Part shown: piece by piece, positions 5,611 through 12,885 of the stretch
Layout of the letters: each line of letters begins with the position of its first letter
Position numbering within the stretch: position 1 is the stretch's first letter
Assembly: GCA_023393045.1 (NCBI GenBank)
Contig: JAEWMV010000196.1
Coordinates: 1-22,244 of the forward strand
DNA length: 22,244 nt
Origin: Bacillota bacterium
Lineage (GTDB): Bacteria; Bacillota; Clostridia; Christensenellales; CAG-138
Reading direction: 5' to 3'
Notes under the pieces: model-generated
Databases searched by the model: none
What the model was told of the DNA's origin: nothing
The model's input: the letters and a program-made list of their open reading frames with translations, nothing else
Made by a program: the position numbers and the translations under genes

Positions 5611-8016
5611 ATGACTGTTTTAGAGTGTCTTCATAACGAAATCTTCTACCTCGACGGGGGCACGGGCACCTGCCTGCAGGCGCGCGGGCTTGCGCCGGGC
5701 GAACCGCCGGAAATATGGAACCTCGCGCGGCCGCAGGAGATCATTGCGCTGCACAAAGCCTACTTTGAAGCGGGAAGCCATGCCGTATGCGCCAACACCT
5801 TCGGCGTGAACGGTCTAAGATACGATGGAAAGGACGGCCGCCCCGGCGTGCGGGAGCTCGTTTTCGCCGCCGTCGGCTGCGCAAAGGCCGCGCGGGAACA
5901 GGCGCAGGGCGGGCAAAAGCATAAGTTCGTCGGCCTCGACGTGGGGCCGCTTGGCAGGTTGCTCGCGCCGCTCGGGAGCGTGGCGTTTGAAGAGGCCGTG
6001 TCGCTCTTTTGTGAGGTGGTGCGCGCGGGCGCAGAGGCGGGCGCGGACTTCATTTGCATCGAGACCATGAACGACTGCTACGAGACGAAGGCGGCGACGC
6101 TTGCGGCGAAAGAAAGCTGCAATTTGCCCGTGTTCGTGAGCTGCGTATATGACGAGAGCGGCAAGCTGATGAGCGGCACCGACCCGGAGGCCATGGTGGC
6201 CATGCTGGAGGGATTGCGCGTGGACGCGCTGGGCATCAACTGCTCGCTTGGACCCGCCGCCATGCTGGAACTGCTGCCGCGGTTCCTCGCGTGTGCGTCC
6301 GTCCCTGTCATCGTCAAGCCCAATGCGGGCCTGCCCCGCCCCGAGGGGGACGGGATCGTCTACGATGTTGAAGCCGGGGAATTCGCCGCCGTCATGCGGG
6401 AGATCATCGCCCTCGGCGCGCGCGCCGCAGGCGGCTGCTGCGGCACGAATCCCGCCTATATCAAAACGCTTATTGAACAAACGCGGGGCATGGTTCCCGT
6501 GCCCATCACGAAGAAAAAGCGCTCCGTCATCAGCTCCTACACGCACGCCGTCTCCTTTGGCGGCGCGCCGGTTTTGATCGGCGAGCGCATCAACCCCACG
6601 GGCAAAAAGCGCTTCAAGGAGGCGCTGCGCGAGAGGGACATCGGCTACATACTCAAGGAAGCGCTTGCCCAGCAGGAGCACGGCGCGCACGCGCTCGATG
6701 TCAACGTGGGCCTGCCCGAAATCGACGAGGCCGAAATGCTTGAGACCTGCGTGGCGCAGCTGCAGAGCGTGTGCGATTTGCCGCTGCAGCTTGACACCTC
6801 CGACCCCGCCGCGCTCGCGCGCGCCATGCGCGCCTACAACGGCAAGCCCATGGTCAATTCCGTCAACGGCGGCGAGGAAAGCATGAGGGCGGTGTTCCCG
6901 CTCGTCGCCAAATACGGCGGATACGTGGTTTGCCTCACGCTCGACGAAACGGGCATACCGGATACGGCCGAGGGCCGCCTTGCGATTGCAAAGCGCATCA
7001 CAAAGCGCGCGGCCGAATACGGCATCGGCGCGCACGAGCTCATCTTCGACCCGCTGGCGATGACCATTTCCTCCGACCAGAACGCGGCGAGGGTGACGCT
7101 CGACGCGCTTGCCATGATAAAAGAACAGCTCGGCGCATGCTGCTCCATGGGGATATCCAACATCTCCTTCGGGCTGCCCAACCGCGATTTCATCACGGGC
7201 GCATTCTTCATCATGGCGCTCATGCAAGGGCTTGACGCCGCCATCATGAACCCCTTCTCCCAAGAGGTGCAGAAAGTTTATCGCAGCTACATGGCGCTCA
7301 GCGGGCAGGACGACAACTGCCAAAGCTACATCGGCTTTGCGAAGGACATCGCGCCGGACGCCCCCGCCGCGGCATCCCCCGTTGCCGGGAACGCTGCGCA
7401 GTCGCCCGAAGGGCTCAAGGGCGCGATCATACGGGGCCTGAGCGAGGAGGCGGCGAAGCACGCGCGAAGCGCGCTGGAAGCGATGGACGCGCTCACGCTC
7501 ATCAGCGAGCACATCGTGCCCGCGCTCGACGTCGTGGGGCGCGGCTTTGAGGAAAAGACGGTGTTCCTGCCCCAGCTTTTGATGAGCGCGGAGGCCGCCA
7601 AGGCCGCCTTTGAGGAGGCGAAAAAGTCGCTGCCCGCGGGCGGCAGCGCGGGGCCGAGGGTGATACTCGCCACCGTCAAAGGGGACATCCACGACATCGG
7701 CAAGAACATCGTAAAAGCCTTGATGGAAAACTACGGCTATCAGATCATCGATCTCGGGCGGGACGTACCGCCCGAGGCCATCGCGGACGCGGCGGCAAGG
7801 CATGAGGTGAAGCTCGTGGGCCTTTCCGCGCTCATGACCACAACCGTGCCCGCCATGGCGGAAACGATCAAACAGCTTCGCGAAAAATCGCCCGAAACGC
7901 GCGTGGCGGTGGGCGGCGCGGTGCTGACGCAGACTTACGCGGACATGATTGGCGCGGACTTTTACGGCAAAAACGCCATGGACAGCGTGCGCTACGCCGA
8001 GCGCCTCTTTAAATGA
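5611..8016 (+). CDS. metH: Cobalamin-dependent methionine synthase, short form
   Basis: MetH moves a methyl group from 5-methyl-tetrahydrofolate via cobalamin to homocysteine. The 801-residue product has three of the four classical modules. The homocysteine domain (about 1-290) has DGGTGT and the zinc cysteines in GINCSLGP (Cys211) and GGCCGT (Cys276, Cys277). The pterin domain (about 310-575) has LIGERINPTGKKRF, HALDVNVGLPEID, LQLDTSDP and MVNSVNGG. The cobalamin module (about 600-801) has the helical cap and GDIHDIGKNI, with His694 as the lower axial ligand, then SALMTTTVPAM. The AdoMet reactivation domain of the roughly 1200-residue E. coli enzyme is missing and is supplied by the preceding gene. 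AAGGAG lies 12 bases before the ATG, a rather long spacing. Confidence 0.96.
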   Translation: MTVLECLHNEIFYLDGGTGTCLQARGLAPGEPPEIWNLARPQEIIALHKAYFEAGSHAVCANTFGVNGLRYDGKDGRPGVRELVFAAVGCAKAAREQAQGGQKHKFVGLDVGPLGRLLAPLGSVAFEEAVSLFCEVVRAGAEAGADFICIETMNDCYETKAATLAAKESCNLPVFVSCVYDESGKLMSGTDPEAMVAMLEGLRVDALGINCSLGPAAMLELLPRFLACASVPVIVKPNAGLPRPEGDGIVYDVEAGEFAAVMREIIALGARAAGGCCGTNPAYIKTLIEQTRGMVPVPITKKKRSVISSYTHAVSFGGAPVLIGERINPTGKKRFKEALRERDIGYILKEALAQQEHGAHALDVNVGLPEIDEAEMLETCVAQLQSVCDLPLQLDTSDPAALARAMRAYNGKPMVNSVNGGEESMRAVFPLVAKYGGYVVCLTLDETGIPDTAEGRLAIAKRITKRAAEYGIGAHELIFDPLAMTISSDQNAARVTLDALAMIKEQLGACCSMGISNISFGLPNRDFITGAFFIMALMQGLDAAIMNPFSQEVQKVYRSYMALSGQDDNCQSYIGFAKDIAPDAPAAASPVAGNAAQSPEGLKGAIIRGLSEEAAKHARSALEAMDALTLISEHIVPALDVVGRGFEEKTVFLPQLLMSAEAAKAAFEEAKKSLPAGGSAGPRVILATVKGDIHDIGKNIVKALMENYGYQIIDLGRDVPPEAIADAAARHEVKLVGLSALMTTTVPAMAETIKQLREKSPETRVAVGGAVLTQTYADMIGADFYGKNAMDSVRYAERLFK

Positions 8017-8045
8017 GACTTCGCGAACGCAATGCGAAAACGCAT

Positions 8046-8068
8046 AAAAATCCAAATTGTGGTTTTTA
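8046..8068 (+). terminator. Weak terminator candidate after metH
   Basis: A tight hairpin ATGCG-AAAA-CGCAT (8032-8045) is followed by an A-tract/T-tract stem (AAAAA-T-CC with GG-TTTTT, 8046-8067) ending in a T run. The stem is AT-rich with one bulge. It lies between the metH stop and the T-box promoter, where termination would be expected. Confidence 0.4.
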
Positions 8069-8078
8069 ATATACGCAC

Positions 8079-8107
8079 TTGACAAGCGCGCGGCGCAGTG
8101 TTAGTAT
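8079..8107 (+). promoter_or_regulatory. Promoter of the T-box leader
   Basis: TTGACA (8079-8084), 17 bases, TAGTAT (8102-8107). Transcription should start near 8114, just before Stem I of the T-box. Confidence 0.8.
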
Positions 8108-8111
8108 GCAC

Positions 8112-8384
8112 ACAAGTCAAACCTGTGATTGAGAAGAGTACTCCATGGGACTTTGCGCAAAGAGAGCCGGCGATGGTGGGAATCCGGCCGCGGGGCGATG
8201 GACGAATGGGCTCATGAGGGTCCGCCAAATCCCCGCATGGGGACGATACGGAACGTAAGCCGCACGTTATAGCGGAGCGCGTATGTCAGTACGCGGCAAA
8301 GGGCGCGCGAAGTATCGCGCGAACATAGGTGGCACCGCAGGAATACAATCCTGTCCTATCAAAACGATAGGGCAGGATTTTTTT
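8112..8384 (+). ncRNA. T-box riboswitch, tryptophan specifier UGG
   Basis: This leader senses uncharged tRNA and lets transcription continue when it binds. Stem I shows the usual GAGAAGAGTA segment and the distal AGAGAGCCGG...GATGGTGGGAA part. On its 3' side, GAA is followed by TGG (8207-8209) and then GCTCATGAG, the usual setting of the specifier codon. The T-box motif AGGTGGCACCGC lies at 8327-8338. The antiterminator pairs ATAGG (8325-8329) with CCTAT (8355-8359) and CAGGA (8338-8342) with TCCTG (8349-8353). The last base of the UGGC bulge predicts a G discriminator base, as in bacterial tRNA-Trp, which independently supports Trp over Met. The downstream importer fits. Confidence 0.95.
8347..8384 (+). 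terminator. T-box intrinsic terminator
   Basis: A 14-bp stem (AATCCTGTCCTATC with GATAGGGCAGGATT, one G-U pair) closes a five-base loop (8361-8365) and runs into seven T (8378-8384). Its 5' arm is the strand used by the antiterminator, so the two folds exclude each other. Confidence 0.95.
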
Positions 8385-8398
8385 ATTGCAGGGAGGTT

Positions 8399-8464
8399 AT
8401 GATGAAAAGGCAAATGCCCGGCAGGCGATGGCGAAGCCAAGCGTGCAGCAGGAATAAAAACTGA
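8399..8464 (+). CDS. Possible 21-residue ORF between T-box terminator and trpX
   Basis: A short ORF beginning ATG ATG, seven bases or fewer after a good GGGAGG site, reads MMKRQMPGRRWRSQACSRNKN. It has one Trp, three Met and many Arg residues. It would be translated only when the T-box reads through. It is too short for family assignment and may be a chance ORF, but the ribosome binding site is stronger than chance would suggest. It ends 35 bases before trpX. Confidence 0.35.
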   Translation: MMKRQMPGRRWRSQACSRNKN

Positions 8465-8499
8465 AAGATTTTAAATTTTAATTTTAAGGAGATAAAACA

Positions 8500-9555
8500 A
8501 TGCAACGCATCCTTCGTACAACCGCAATCTTAGCGCTCTGCGCGCTCATGACGCTTGCGCTCGCCGCCTGCAACTCCGGCGCGCCCGCCGCAACCGACCC
8601 TCCGGCCAAAACGGACGCGGGCACCTCCGCGCCCACCGCCACGCCCGCCGAAACGCCCGAGGATGAGACCTTCACCGTGGGCGTGCTGCAATACGGCAGC
8701 CACCCCTCGCTTGACAATTGCTACAACGGCATCGCCGAGATACTCGGCGCGGACGCGCGCATCACCATTGAGTTGCAAAACGGCAATTCCGACTCCCCCA
8801 CATGCGACGCCATCGCCAAGAACATGGCCGCGCGCGACTATGACATGCTCATCGCCATCGCGACCCCGGCTGTAGCCTCCGCTTTCGGCGCGCTCGCCAA
8901 CACGGATATCCCGCTCATCTTCTGCGCCGTGTCCGACCCCGTGGCCGCGGGCTTTGTGGACGACATGACTCTACCCGGCGGGAACTGCACCGGCACGAGC
9001 GACGTATTGGACCTTTCCGCCCAGCTTGAGATGATCCGCACCCTCCAGCCGGACGCCAAAAACCTCGGCGTGCTCTACACGACGAGCGAGGCAAACTCCG
9101 TCTCCCAGCTCAAAACCCTCAACGAGCTTGCCCCGCAATACGGCTTCACCGTGGTGAGCCAGGGCGTGCAGGGTGCTGCGGACATCCCGCAGGCGGCGGC
9201 CTCGCTTTGCGCGAAGGTGGATTGCATCACGAATTTTACGGACAACAATGTGGTCAACAACCTCGCCATACTGCTCGAGCAGGCGAATGTCGCGGGCATA
9301 CCGGTCTACGGCTCCGAGGAAACGCAGGTGACGGCGGGCTGCCTCGCCTCGGTGAGCCTCGACTACCTCGCGCTCGGCCGCGTGACGGGGCAGATGGCGC
9401 TCGACGTTTTAAACGGCGCGGATATTTCGGCAATGGCCGTCAAAAGCATTACGGACGCGTTCCCGGTCATCAACACGGACGTGCTCGCAAGCTTCGCGAT
9501 CACGCTGCCGGAAGCGTATGCGAACGCGGTGTTCGTCACGACCGCTGCGGAATAA
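8500..9555 (+). CDS. trpX: Tryptophan ABC transporter substrate-binding lipoprotein (TrpX type)
   Basis: A 351-residue extracellular binding protein of the ABC_sub_bind family (PF04392). The start follows AAGGAG at eight bases; the signal peptide ends at a lipobox LAAC (Cys24), followed by a Pro/Thr/Ala-rich linker to about residue 55. The mature fold begins TFTVGVLQYGSHPSLDN and includes IATPAVASAF, PLIFCAVSDPVAAGFV, NLGVLYTTSEANS, CITNFTDNNVVNN, IPVYGSEETQV, and SLDYLALGRVTGQMA, all typical of the family. Members preceded by Trp T-boxes in Firmicutes have been assigned as tryptophan importers. Here the UGG specifier makes Trp the likely substrate. Confidence 0.88.
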   Translation: MQRILRTTAILALCALMTLALAACNSGAPAATDPPAKTDAGTSAPTATPAETPEDETFTVGVLQYGSHPSLDNCYNGIAEILGADARITIELQNGNSDSPTCDAIAKNMAARDYDMLIAIATPAVASAFGALANTDIPLIFCAVSDPVAAGFVDDMTLPGGNCTGTSDVLDLSAQLEMIRTLQPDAKNLGVLYTTSEANSVSQLKTLNELAPQYGFTVVSQGVQGAADIPQAAASLCAKVDCITNFTDNNVVNNLAILLEQANVAGIPVYGSEETQVTAGCLASVSLDYLALGRVTGQMALDVLNGADISAMAVKSITDAFPVINTDVLASFAITLPEAYANAVFVTTAAE

Positions 9556-9565
9556 ACAAACGGCT

Positions 9566-9600
9566 CGCGCGGGGCGGCTGGCCGCCCCGCGCGGATTTTC
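9566..9600 (+). terminator. Strong intercistronic hairpin between trpX and trpY
   Basis: A perfect 13-bp GC-rich inverted repeat (CGCGCGGGGCGGC at 9566-9578, GCCGCCCCGCGCG at 9581-9593) is followed by GATTTTCC. The T run is only four long, so it probably acts as a partial terminator or as a 3' end that protects the trpX message, keeping the binding protein more abundant than the membrane parts. Confidence 0.7.
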
Positions 9601-9665
9601 CCCAAGCCCCTGTTCATCCGGTTTTCCCCGCGGCGGGAATACGCCCCGATAAAGGCAGGTAAAGA

Positions 9666-10586
9666 ATGGACGTACTCATCAACATCGTAAAGATCACGCT
9701 GGAGGAAGGGCTGATGTACGCGCTGCTCGCTTTCGGCGTGTACCTCACCTACAGCATACTGGACTTCCCCGACCTGTCGGTGGACGGCACGATGCCGCTT
9801 GGCGCAATCGCCACCGGCGTGATGATACTGCGCGGCGCAAACCCGTGGCTCTGCCTGCTCGTCTCCTTTTTCGCGGGCGCGGCGGCGGGGTGTGCTACGG
9901 GCTTTCTCCACGTCAAACTGAAAATCCGCCCGCTTTTGAGCGGCATACTGATCTATACGGCGCTGCTCTCGGTCAACCTCGTGATCCTCTTCACCCTCAA
10001 CGACGGCAACAGCGTGGCCTCGTTCTTCCGCAAGCCCACGATATTTTCGGCCTTTCCGGCCTCGCTCATCCCGGAAACCGTGGGCGGGCTCTACATCAGG
10101 CAGCTTGCGGTCGGCCTTGTCCTCGTCGTCGTATGCAAGCTGCTGCTCGACCTTTTCCTTCGCACCAAATGCGGCCTGCTCCTTCGCGCAACGGGCGATA
10201 ACGCGGGCTTTGTCTCCATGCTCGCGCGCGACCCGGGGCAAAGCAAGGTGACAGGCCTCGCCATCGGCAACGGCTTCGCCGCGCTGGCGGGCTCCGTCAT
10301 CGCGCAGGCAAAAGGCTCCGCGGATCAGCAGATGGGCACGGGCATGGTGGTGCTGGGGCTTGCCTCGGTCATCATCGGATTGAGCCTCTTTAGGGGCGCG
10401 CGCAGAATCAAGCCAACGCTCGCGGTGGTGTTCGGCAGCATCGCCTACAAGGCGTGCCTCTCCGCCGCGCTCGCGCTGGGCCTGCCCACGGAGTATCTGA
10501 AGCTGCTCATGGCGGTTTTGTTCGTCGCCGCGCTCTTTGCCGGGGATCGATCCTTTTTCAAAAGGAGGATGAACCATGCTGCTTGA
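9666..10586 (+). CDS. trpY: Tryptophan ABC transporter permease (TrpY type)
   Basis: A 306-residue membrane protein with about eight hydrophobic segments, of the LivH/BPD_transp_2-like permease family that accompanies ABC_sub_bind proteins. Visible features: YALLAFGVYLTYSILDFPDLSVDGTMPLGA near the N-terminus, the GFLHVKLKIRPLLSGIL cytoplasmic loop, and ATGDNAGFVSMLARDPGQSKVTGLAIGNGFAALAG-like text, the segment expected to contact the ATPase. It forms the membrane pore of the importer. The ATG at 9666 has an AGGTAAAG-type site. Its last 11 bases overlap the ATPase gene and carry that gene's ribosome binding site. Confidence 0.88.
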   Translation: MDVLINIVKITLEEGLMYALLAFGVYLTYSILDFPDLSVDGTMPLGAIATGVMILRGANPWLCLLVSFFAGAAAGCATGFLHVKLKIRPLLSGILIYTALLSVNLVILFTLNDGNSVASFFRKPTIFSAFPASLIPETVGGLYIRQLAVGLVLVVVCKLLLDLFLRTKCGLLLRATGDNAGFVSMLARDPGQSKVTGLAIGNGFAALAGSVIAQAKGSADQQMGTGMVVLGLASVIIGLSLFRGARRIKPTLAVVFGSIAYKACLSAALALGLPTEYLKLLMAVLFVAALFAGDRSFFKRRMNHAA

Positions 10587-11352
10587 GCTCAAGGATATCA
10601 ATCTGGCATTCAATCCGGGCTCGCCGGATGAAATGGAGCTATTTTCTGGCTTTTCCTTCGCCGTGCCCGAGGGGCAGTTCGCGAGCGTGGTGGGCTCCAA
10701 CGGCAGCGGAAAGACGAGCTTGCTCAACCTCGTCTGCGGCACGATGGCACCGGATTCCGGCCGCGTCTTCTTCGAGGGCAAGGACATCACCGCGCTTAGC
10801 GCCATAAAGCGCGCGTCATGGATAGGGCGCGTGTTCCAGGACCCCAAGGCGGGCACCTGCGCGCACCTCACCATCATGGAAAACCTCGCCCTCGCGGACA
10901 ACAAGGGCGGCGCCTACAACCTCGGCCGCGGCGTAAACAAAAGCCGCGCGGAGCATTACCGCGCCTTGCTTGCGCAATGCGGCATGGGGCTTGAAAACAG
11001 GCTGGACGCGCAGGTGGGCACGCTCTCGGGCGGGCAGAGGCAGGCGCTGGCGCTCGTGATCGCCTGCATGTCGGACATCCGCCTTTTGATACTCGACGAA
11101 CACACCGCCGCGCTCGACCCCAAATCCTCGGAGACCATCATGGAATTGACGGACCAGTTTGTCCGCGAGCGCAAGCTCACGAGCGTGATGGTCACGCACA
11201 ATCTGCGCTACGCCGTGTCCTACGGCGACCGCCTTTTGATGATGCATCAGGGGCGCTTCATCGTGGACAAGGCGGATGAGGAAAAGCGCGCCCTCGCGGT
11301 GGACGATCTGCTCGGCGTGTTCAACGGCATCAGCATAGAGGCCGGGAACTAG
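10576..11352 (+). CDS. trpZ: Tryptophan ABC transporter ATP-binding protein (TrpZ type)
   Basis: A 258-residue ABC ATPase that powers the importer. Walker A is GSNGSGKT (40-47), the Q-loop follows at VFQDPKAGT, the signature is LSGGQ (150-154), Walker B is LLILDE (170-175) with a D-loop ALDP, and the switch histidine is in VMVTHNL. The start overlaps the permease gene by 11 bases and follows AAAGGAGG. A strong terminator lies just after the stop, closing the three-gene operon. The substrate comes from context (T-box and partners), not from this protein. Confidence 0.9.
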   Translation: MLLELKDINLAFNPGSPDEMELFSGFSFAVPEGQFASVVGSNGSGKTSLLNLVCGTMAPDSGRVFFEGKDITALSAIKRASWIGRVFQDPKAGTCAHLTIMENLALADNKGGAYNLGRGVNKSRAEHYRALLAQCGMGLENRLDAQVGTLSGGQRQALALVIACMSDIRLLILDEHTAALDPKSSETIMELTDQFVRERKLTSVMVTHNLRYAVSYGDRLLMMHQGRFIVDKADEEKRALAVDDLLGVFNGISIEAGN

Positions 11353-11374
11353 AACCGTTTGGCAATCGATGAAA

Positions 11375-11399
11375 AAGCCGACCGGAAACCGGTCGGCTT
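11375..11399. terminator. Bidirectional terminator between trpZ and cysE
   Basis: An 11-bp stem AAGCCGACCGG-AAA-CCGGTCGGCTT. On the plus strand it ends in GCTTT; on the minus strand it runs into TTTTTC. It therefore serves the convergent trp operon and cysE, better for the latter. Confidence 0.9.
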
Positions 11400-11413
11400 G
11401 CTTTATGCTATCC

Positions 11414-12313
11414 TCAGATGAACGCGCCGTCCATCGCCCTCACGGGCGCGGTGCCGTCATAATACACGGTCTGCCCTGCGGGGACGGAACGGGTGAGCCA
11501 CACGTTGCCGCCGATGATGCAGTTGTCCCCTATTTTCGTTTCGCCGCCGAGTATGGTTGCGCCGGAGTAGATCACCACGTTGTCCCCGATGTCGGGATGG
11601 CGCTTGATGCCCTTGACGGGATTGCCCTCCTCATCCATGGCAAAGCTTTTCGCGCCGAGCGTGACGCCCTGATAGAGCTTGACGCGCTTGCCTATGGTGC
11701 AGGTTTCGCCGATGACCACGCCCGTGCCGTGGTCGATGAAGAAATACGCGCCGATTTGCGCCCCCGGGTGGATGTCGATGCCCGTGAGCTGGTGCGCGTG
11801 CTCCGTCATCATGCGCGGGATGAGAGGCACGTTCAATTCGTAGAGCCTGTGCGCGAGGCGGTATACGCTGATGGCCTCAAACGCGGGATAGGCAAGCAGT
11901 ATTTCATCCTTGCTGCGCGCGGCGGGGTCGCCCTCGTAGGCGGCTGTGATGTCCGTCTCAAGCACGCGCGCGATCTGCGGCAGGCTCTCCACGAAGGACG
12001 CGGCGACATTCTCCGGCTCCTGCCCCCCAAGGTCGGTGGCGCGCAGCAGCTCGTCGAGCGCGAGCGCCGCCTGGTTGAGGTAGTTGCCGATGAGCGCCTG
12101 CGCGGACGCGCCGCTCGTATCCGTGCCGAATATGCGCGGATAGATGGCGCTCCTTGTGAGCGAAATGAGCTTTGCCACCTTTTCCTTGAGGCCCGGACGG
12201 TTCACCGAGCCGTCCCGGAAGGAGTCGTGTATTTCGGCAAGCTGCCTCGCCGCGCCGTATATGCGCGCCGTGAGCCTGTCTGCGTTGGTCTGCGCCGTTG
12301 TGTCCGTCATCAT
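11414..12313 (-). CDS. cysE: Serine O-acetyltransferase (EpsC-type)
   Basis: CysE acetylates L-serine with acetyl-CoA, the first step of cysteine synthesis. The 299-residue product has an N-terminal helical part of about 160 residues and a C-terminal left-handed beta-helix of hexapeptide repeats. The active-site stretch is GAYFFIDHGTGVVIGET (Asp-His of the DHG motif), followed by LYQGVTLG and KRHPDIGDNVVIYSGATILG. The long N-terminal region marks the EpsC-like branch. Two adjacent ATG codons (12313 and 12310) follow GCAGGGG; the second has the better spacing. The promoter is consensus and overlaps an operator shared with cysK. Confidence 0.92.
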   Translation of the reverse strand: MMTDTTAQTNADRLTARIYGAARQLAEIHDSFRDGSVNRPGLKEKVAKLISLTRSAIYPRIFGTDTSGASAQALIGNYLNQAALALDELLRATDLGGQEPENVAASFVESLPQIARVLETDITAAYEGDPAARSKDEILLAYPAFEAISVYRLAHRLYELNVPLIPRMMTEHAHQLTGIDIHPGAQIGAYFFIDHGTGVVIGETCTIGKRVKLYQGVTLGAKSFAMDEEGNPVKGIKRHPDIGDNVVIYSGATILGGETKIGDNCIIGGNVWLTRSVPAGQTVYYDGTAPVRAMDGAFI

Positions 12314-12344
12314 TTCCCCTGCATTTCCTACTAAATTACTAAGA

Positions 12345-12373
12345 ATTATAGTTCAATAAACATACTTTGTCAA
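12345..12373 (-). promoter_or_regulatory. cysE promoter, full consensus
   Basis: On the minus strand TTGACA (12368-12373) and TATAAT (12345-12350) are separated by 17 bases. The short leader carries a TACTAA direct repeat (12329-12334 and 12337-12342, plus-strand reading). A perfect promoter of this kind would need repression to be controlled. Confidence 0.9.
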
Positions 12374-12381
12374 TGTGTTTA
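12359..12381. promoter_or_regulatory. Operator over the cysE -35 box (AACATA-N11-TGTTTA)
   Basis: AACATA (12359-12364) and TGTTTA (12376-12381) flank the -35 hexamer of cysE. The outer bases extend it to an 8-bp imperfect inverted repeat (TAAACATA / TGTGTTTA, one mismatch). The same two hexamers with the same 11-base gap flank the cysK -35 box. A regulator bound here would block RNA polymerase; the adjacent Rrf2-family gene is the obvious candidate. Confidence 0.6.
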
Positions 12382-12430
12382 CCGAAGGATATTATTTAGT
12401 ATGACGGAGCGCAGCAAATTGTACTACGGA

Positions 12431-12482
12431 AGGAAAAGAAGCGGCCCGCACTGCGCAATCCGCTTCTCTTCCTTTCGTTTTT
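12431..12482. terminator. Stem-loop after the small membrane protein gene
   Basis: A 14-bp stem with one mismatch (12431-12444 with 12460-12473) and a 15-base loop. It is followed on the plus strand by CGTTTTTC, but the gene that needs it (12507-12713) is on the minus strand, where the downstream T content is poor. It may serve as a terminator in either direction. Confidence 0.5.
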
Positions 12483-12506
12483 CATCCCTTTGTTTTATCA
12501 AGCGCG

Positions 12507-12713
12507 TTATGATTTATCTTTATGTTTCATGGCGAGGAAAATCATCCGCGCGCTCATGCCGAGCGACGCGCAGCCCAGCGTCAGCGCGGGGGCGTTGGCG
12601 TTGACGGGATTATCGGAAAAAATGCCCCATAGCGACAGGCCGATCTGCACGATGGAGAATACGAGCATAATGGCAAGATACACTATGACCTCGTCGCCAA
12701 ACGAATGATTCAT
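12507..12713 (-). CDS. Small two-helix membrane protein, unknown function
   Basis: A 68-residue product starting MNHSFGDEV. Residues about 9-31 (VIVYLAIMLVFSIVQIGLSL) and about 43-62 (ALTLGCASLGMSARMIFLAM) are hydrophobic helices, ending in a Lys/Asp tail. I do not recognise the family. The start is uncertain: an in-frame GTG at 12728 adds five residues, and neither start has a convincing ribosome binding site. It has its own promoter and stands alone between cysE and cysK. Confidence 0.6.
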   Translation of the reverse strand: MNHSFGDEVIVYLAIMLVFSIVQIGLSLWGIFSDNPVNANAPALTLGCASLGMSARMIFLAMKHKDKS

Positions 12714-12746
12714 ATCACATACCCGCACGCCTCTTTATGTAAATAC

Positions 12747-12774
12747 TTTATAAACGGCGAATCTCTTTTGTCAA
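12747..12774 (-). promoter_or_regulatory. Promoter of the small membrane protein gene
   Basis: TTGACA (12769-12774) and TATAAA (12747-12752) on the minus strand, 16 bases apart. Its presence supports the small gene being real. Confidence 0.7.
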
Positions 12775-12840
12775 GTGAACAAAGTGTCGTTCCATGTATA
12801 AATATATTGATGCTCTCACGCGCGGGCAGGATACGGCGGC

Positions 12841-12870
12841 AAATAAAATAAGGCGGCGCATCGCGCCGCC
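12841..12870 (-). terminator. cysK terminator
   Basis: An 8-bp perfect GC stem (GGCGGCGC with GCGCCGCC, 12852-12870) and three-base loop; on the minus strand it is followed by TTATTTTATTT. It lies 15 bases past the cysK stop. Confidence 0.85.
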
Positions 12871-12885
12871 GTGAAAGCATTTTCC

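Noticed and set aside
5815..8085. A 756-codon minus-strand frame opposite metH
   Set aside because: It is a by-product of GC-rich codon bias; the plus strand encodes a complete MetH with all motifs, and the antisense product has no recognisable domain.
8112..8384. Reading the T-box specifier as ATG (Met), because metH is upstream
   Set aside because: The codon follows GAA directly as TGG, the UGGC bulge predicts a G discriminator as in tRNA-Trp (tRNA-Met normally has A), and the downstream genes are of TrpXYZ type.
9363..10904. A 513-codon minus-strand frame opposite trpY/trpZ
   Set aside because: It spans the strong intercistronic hairpin and two well-supported plus-strand genes; its product is a low-complexity charged sequence.
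12401..12604. A 67-codon plus-strand frame between cysE and cysK
   Set aside because: It runs through a stem-loop and the opposite strand of the small membrane protein gene, has no ribosome binding site and no protein-like features.
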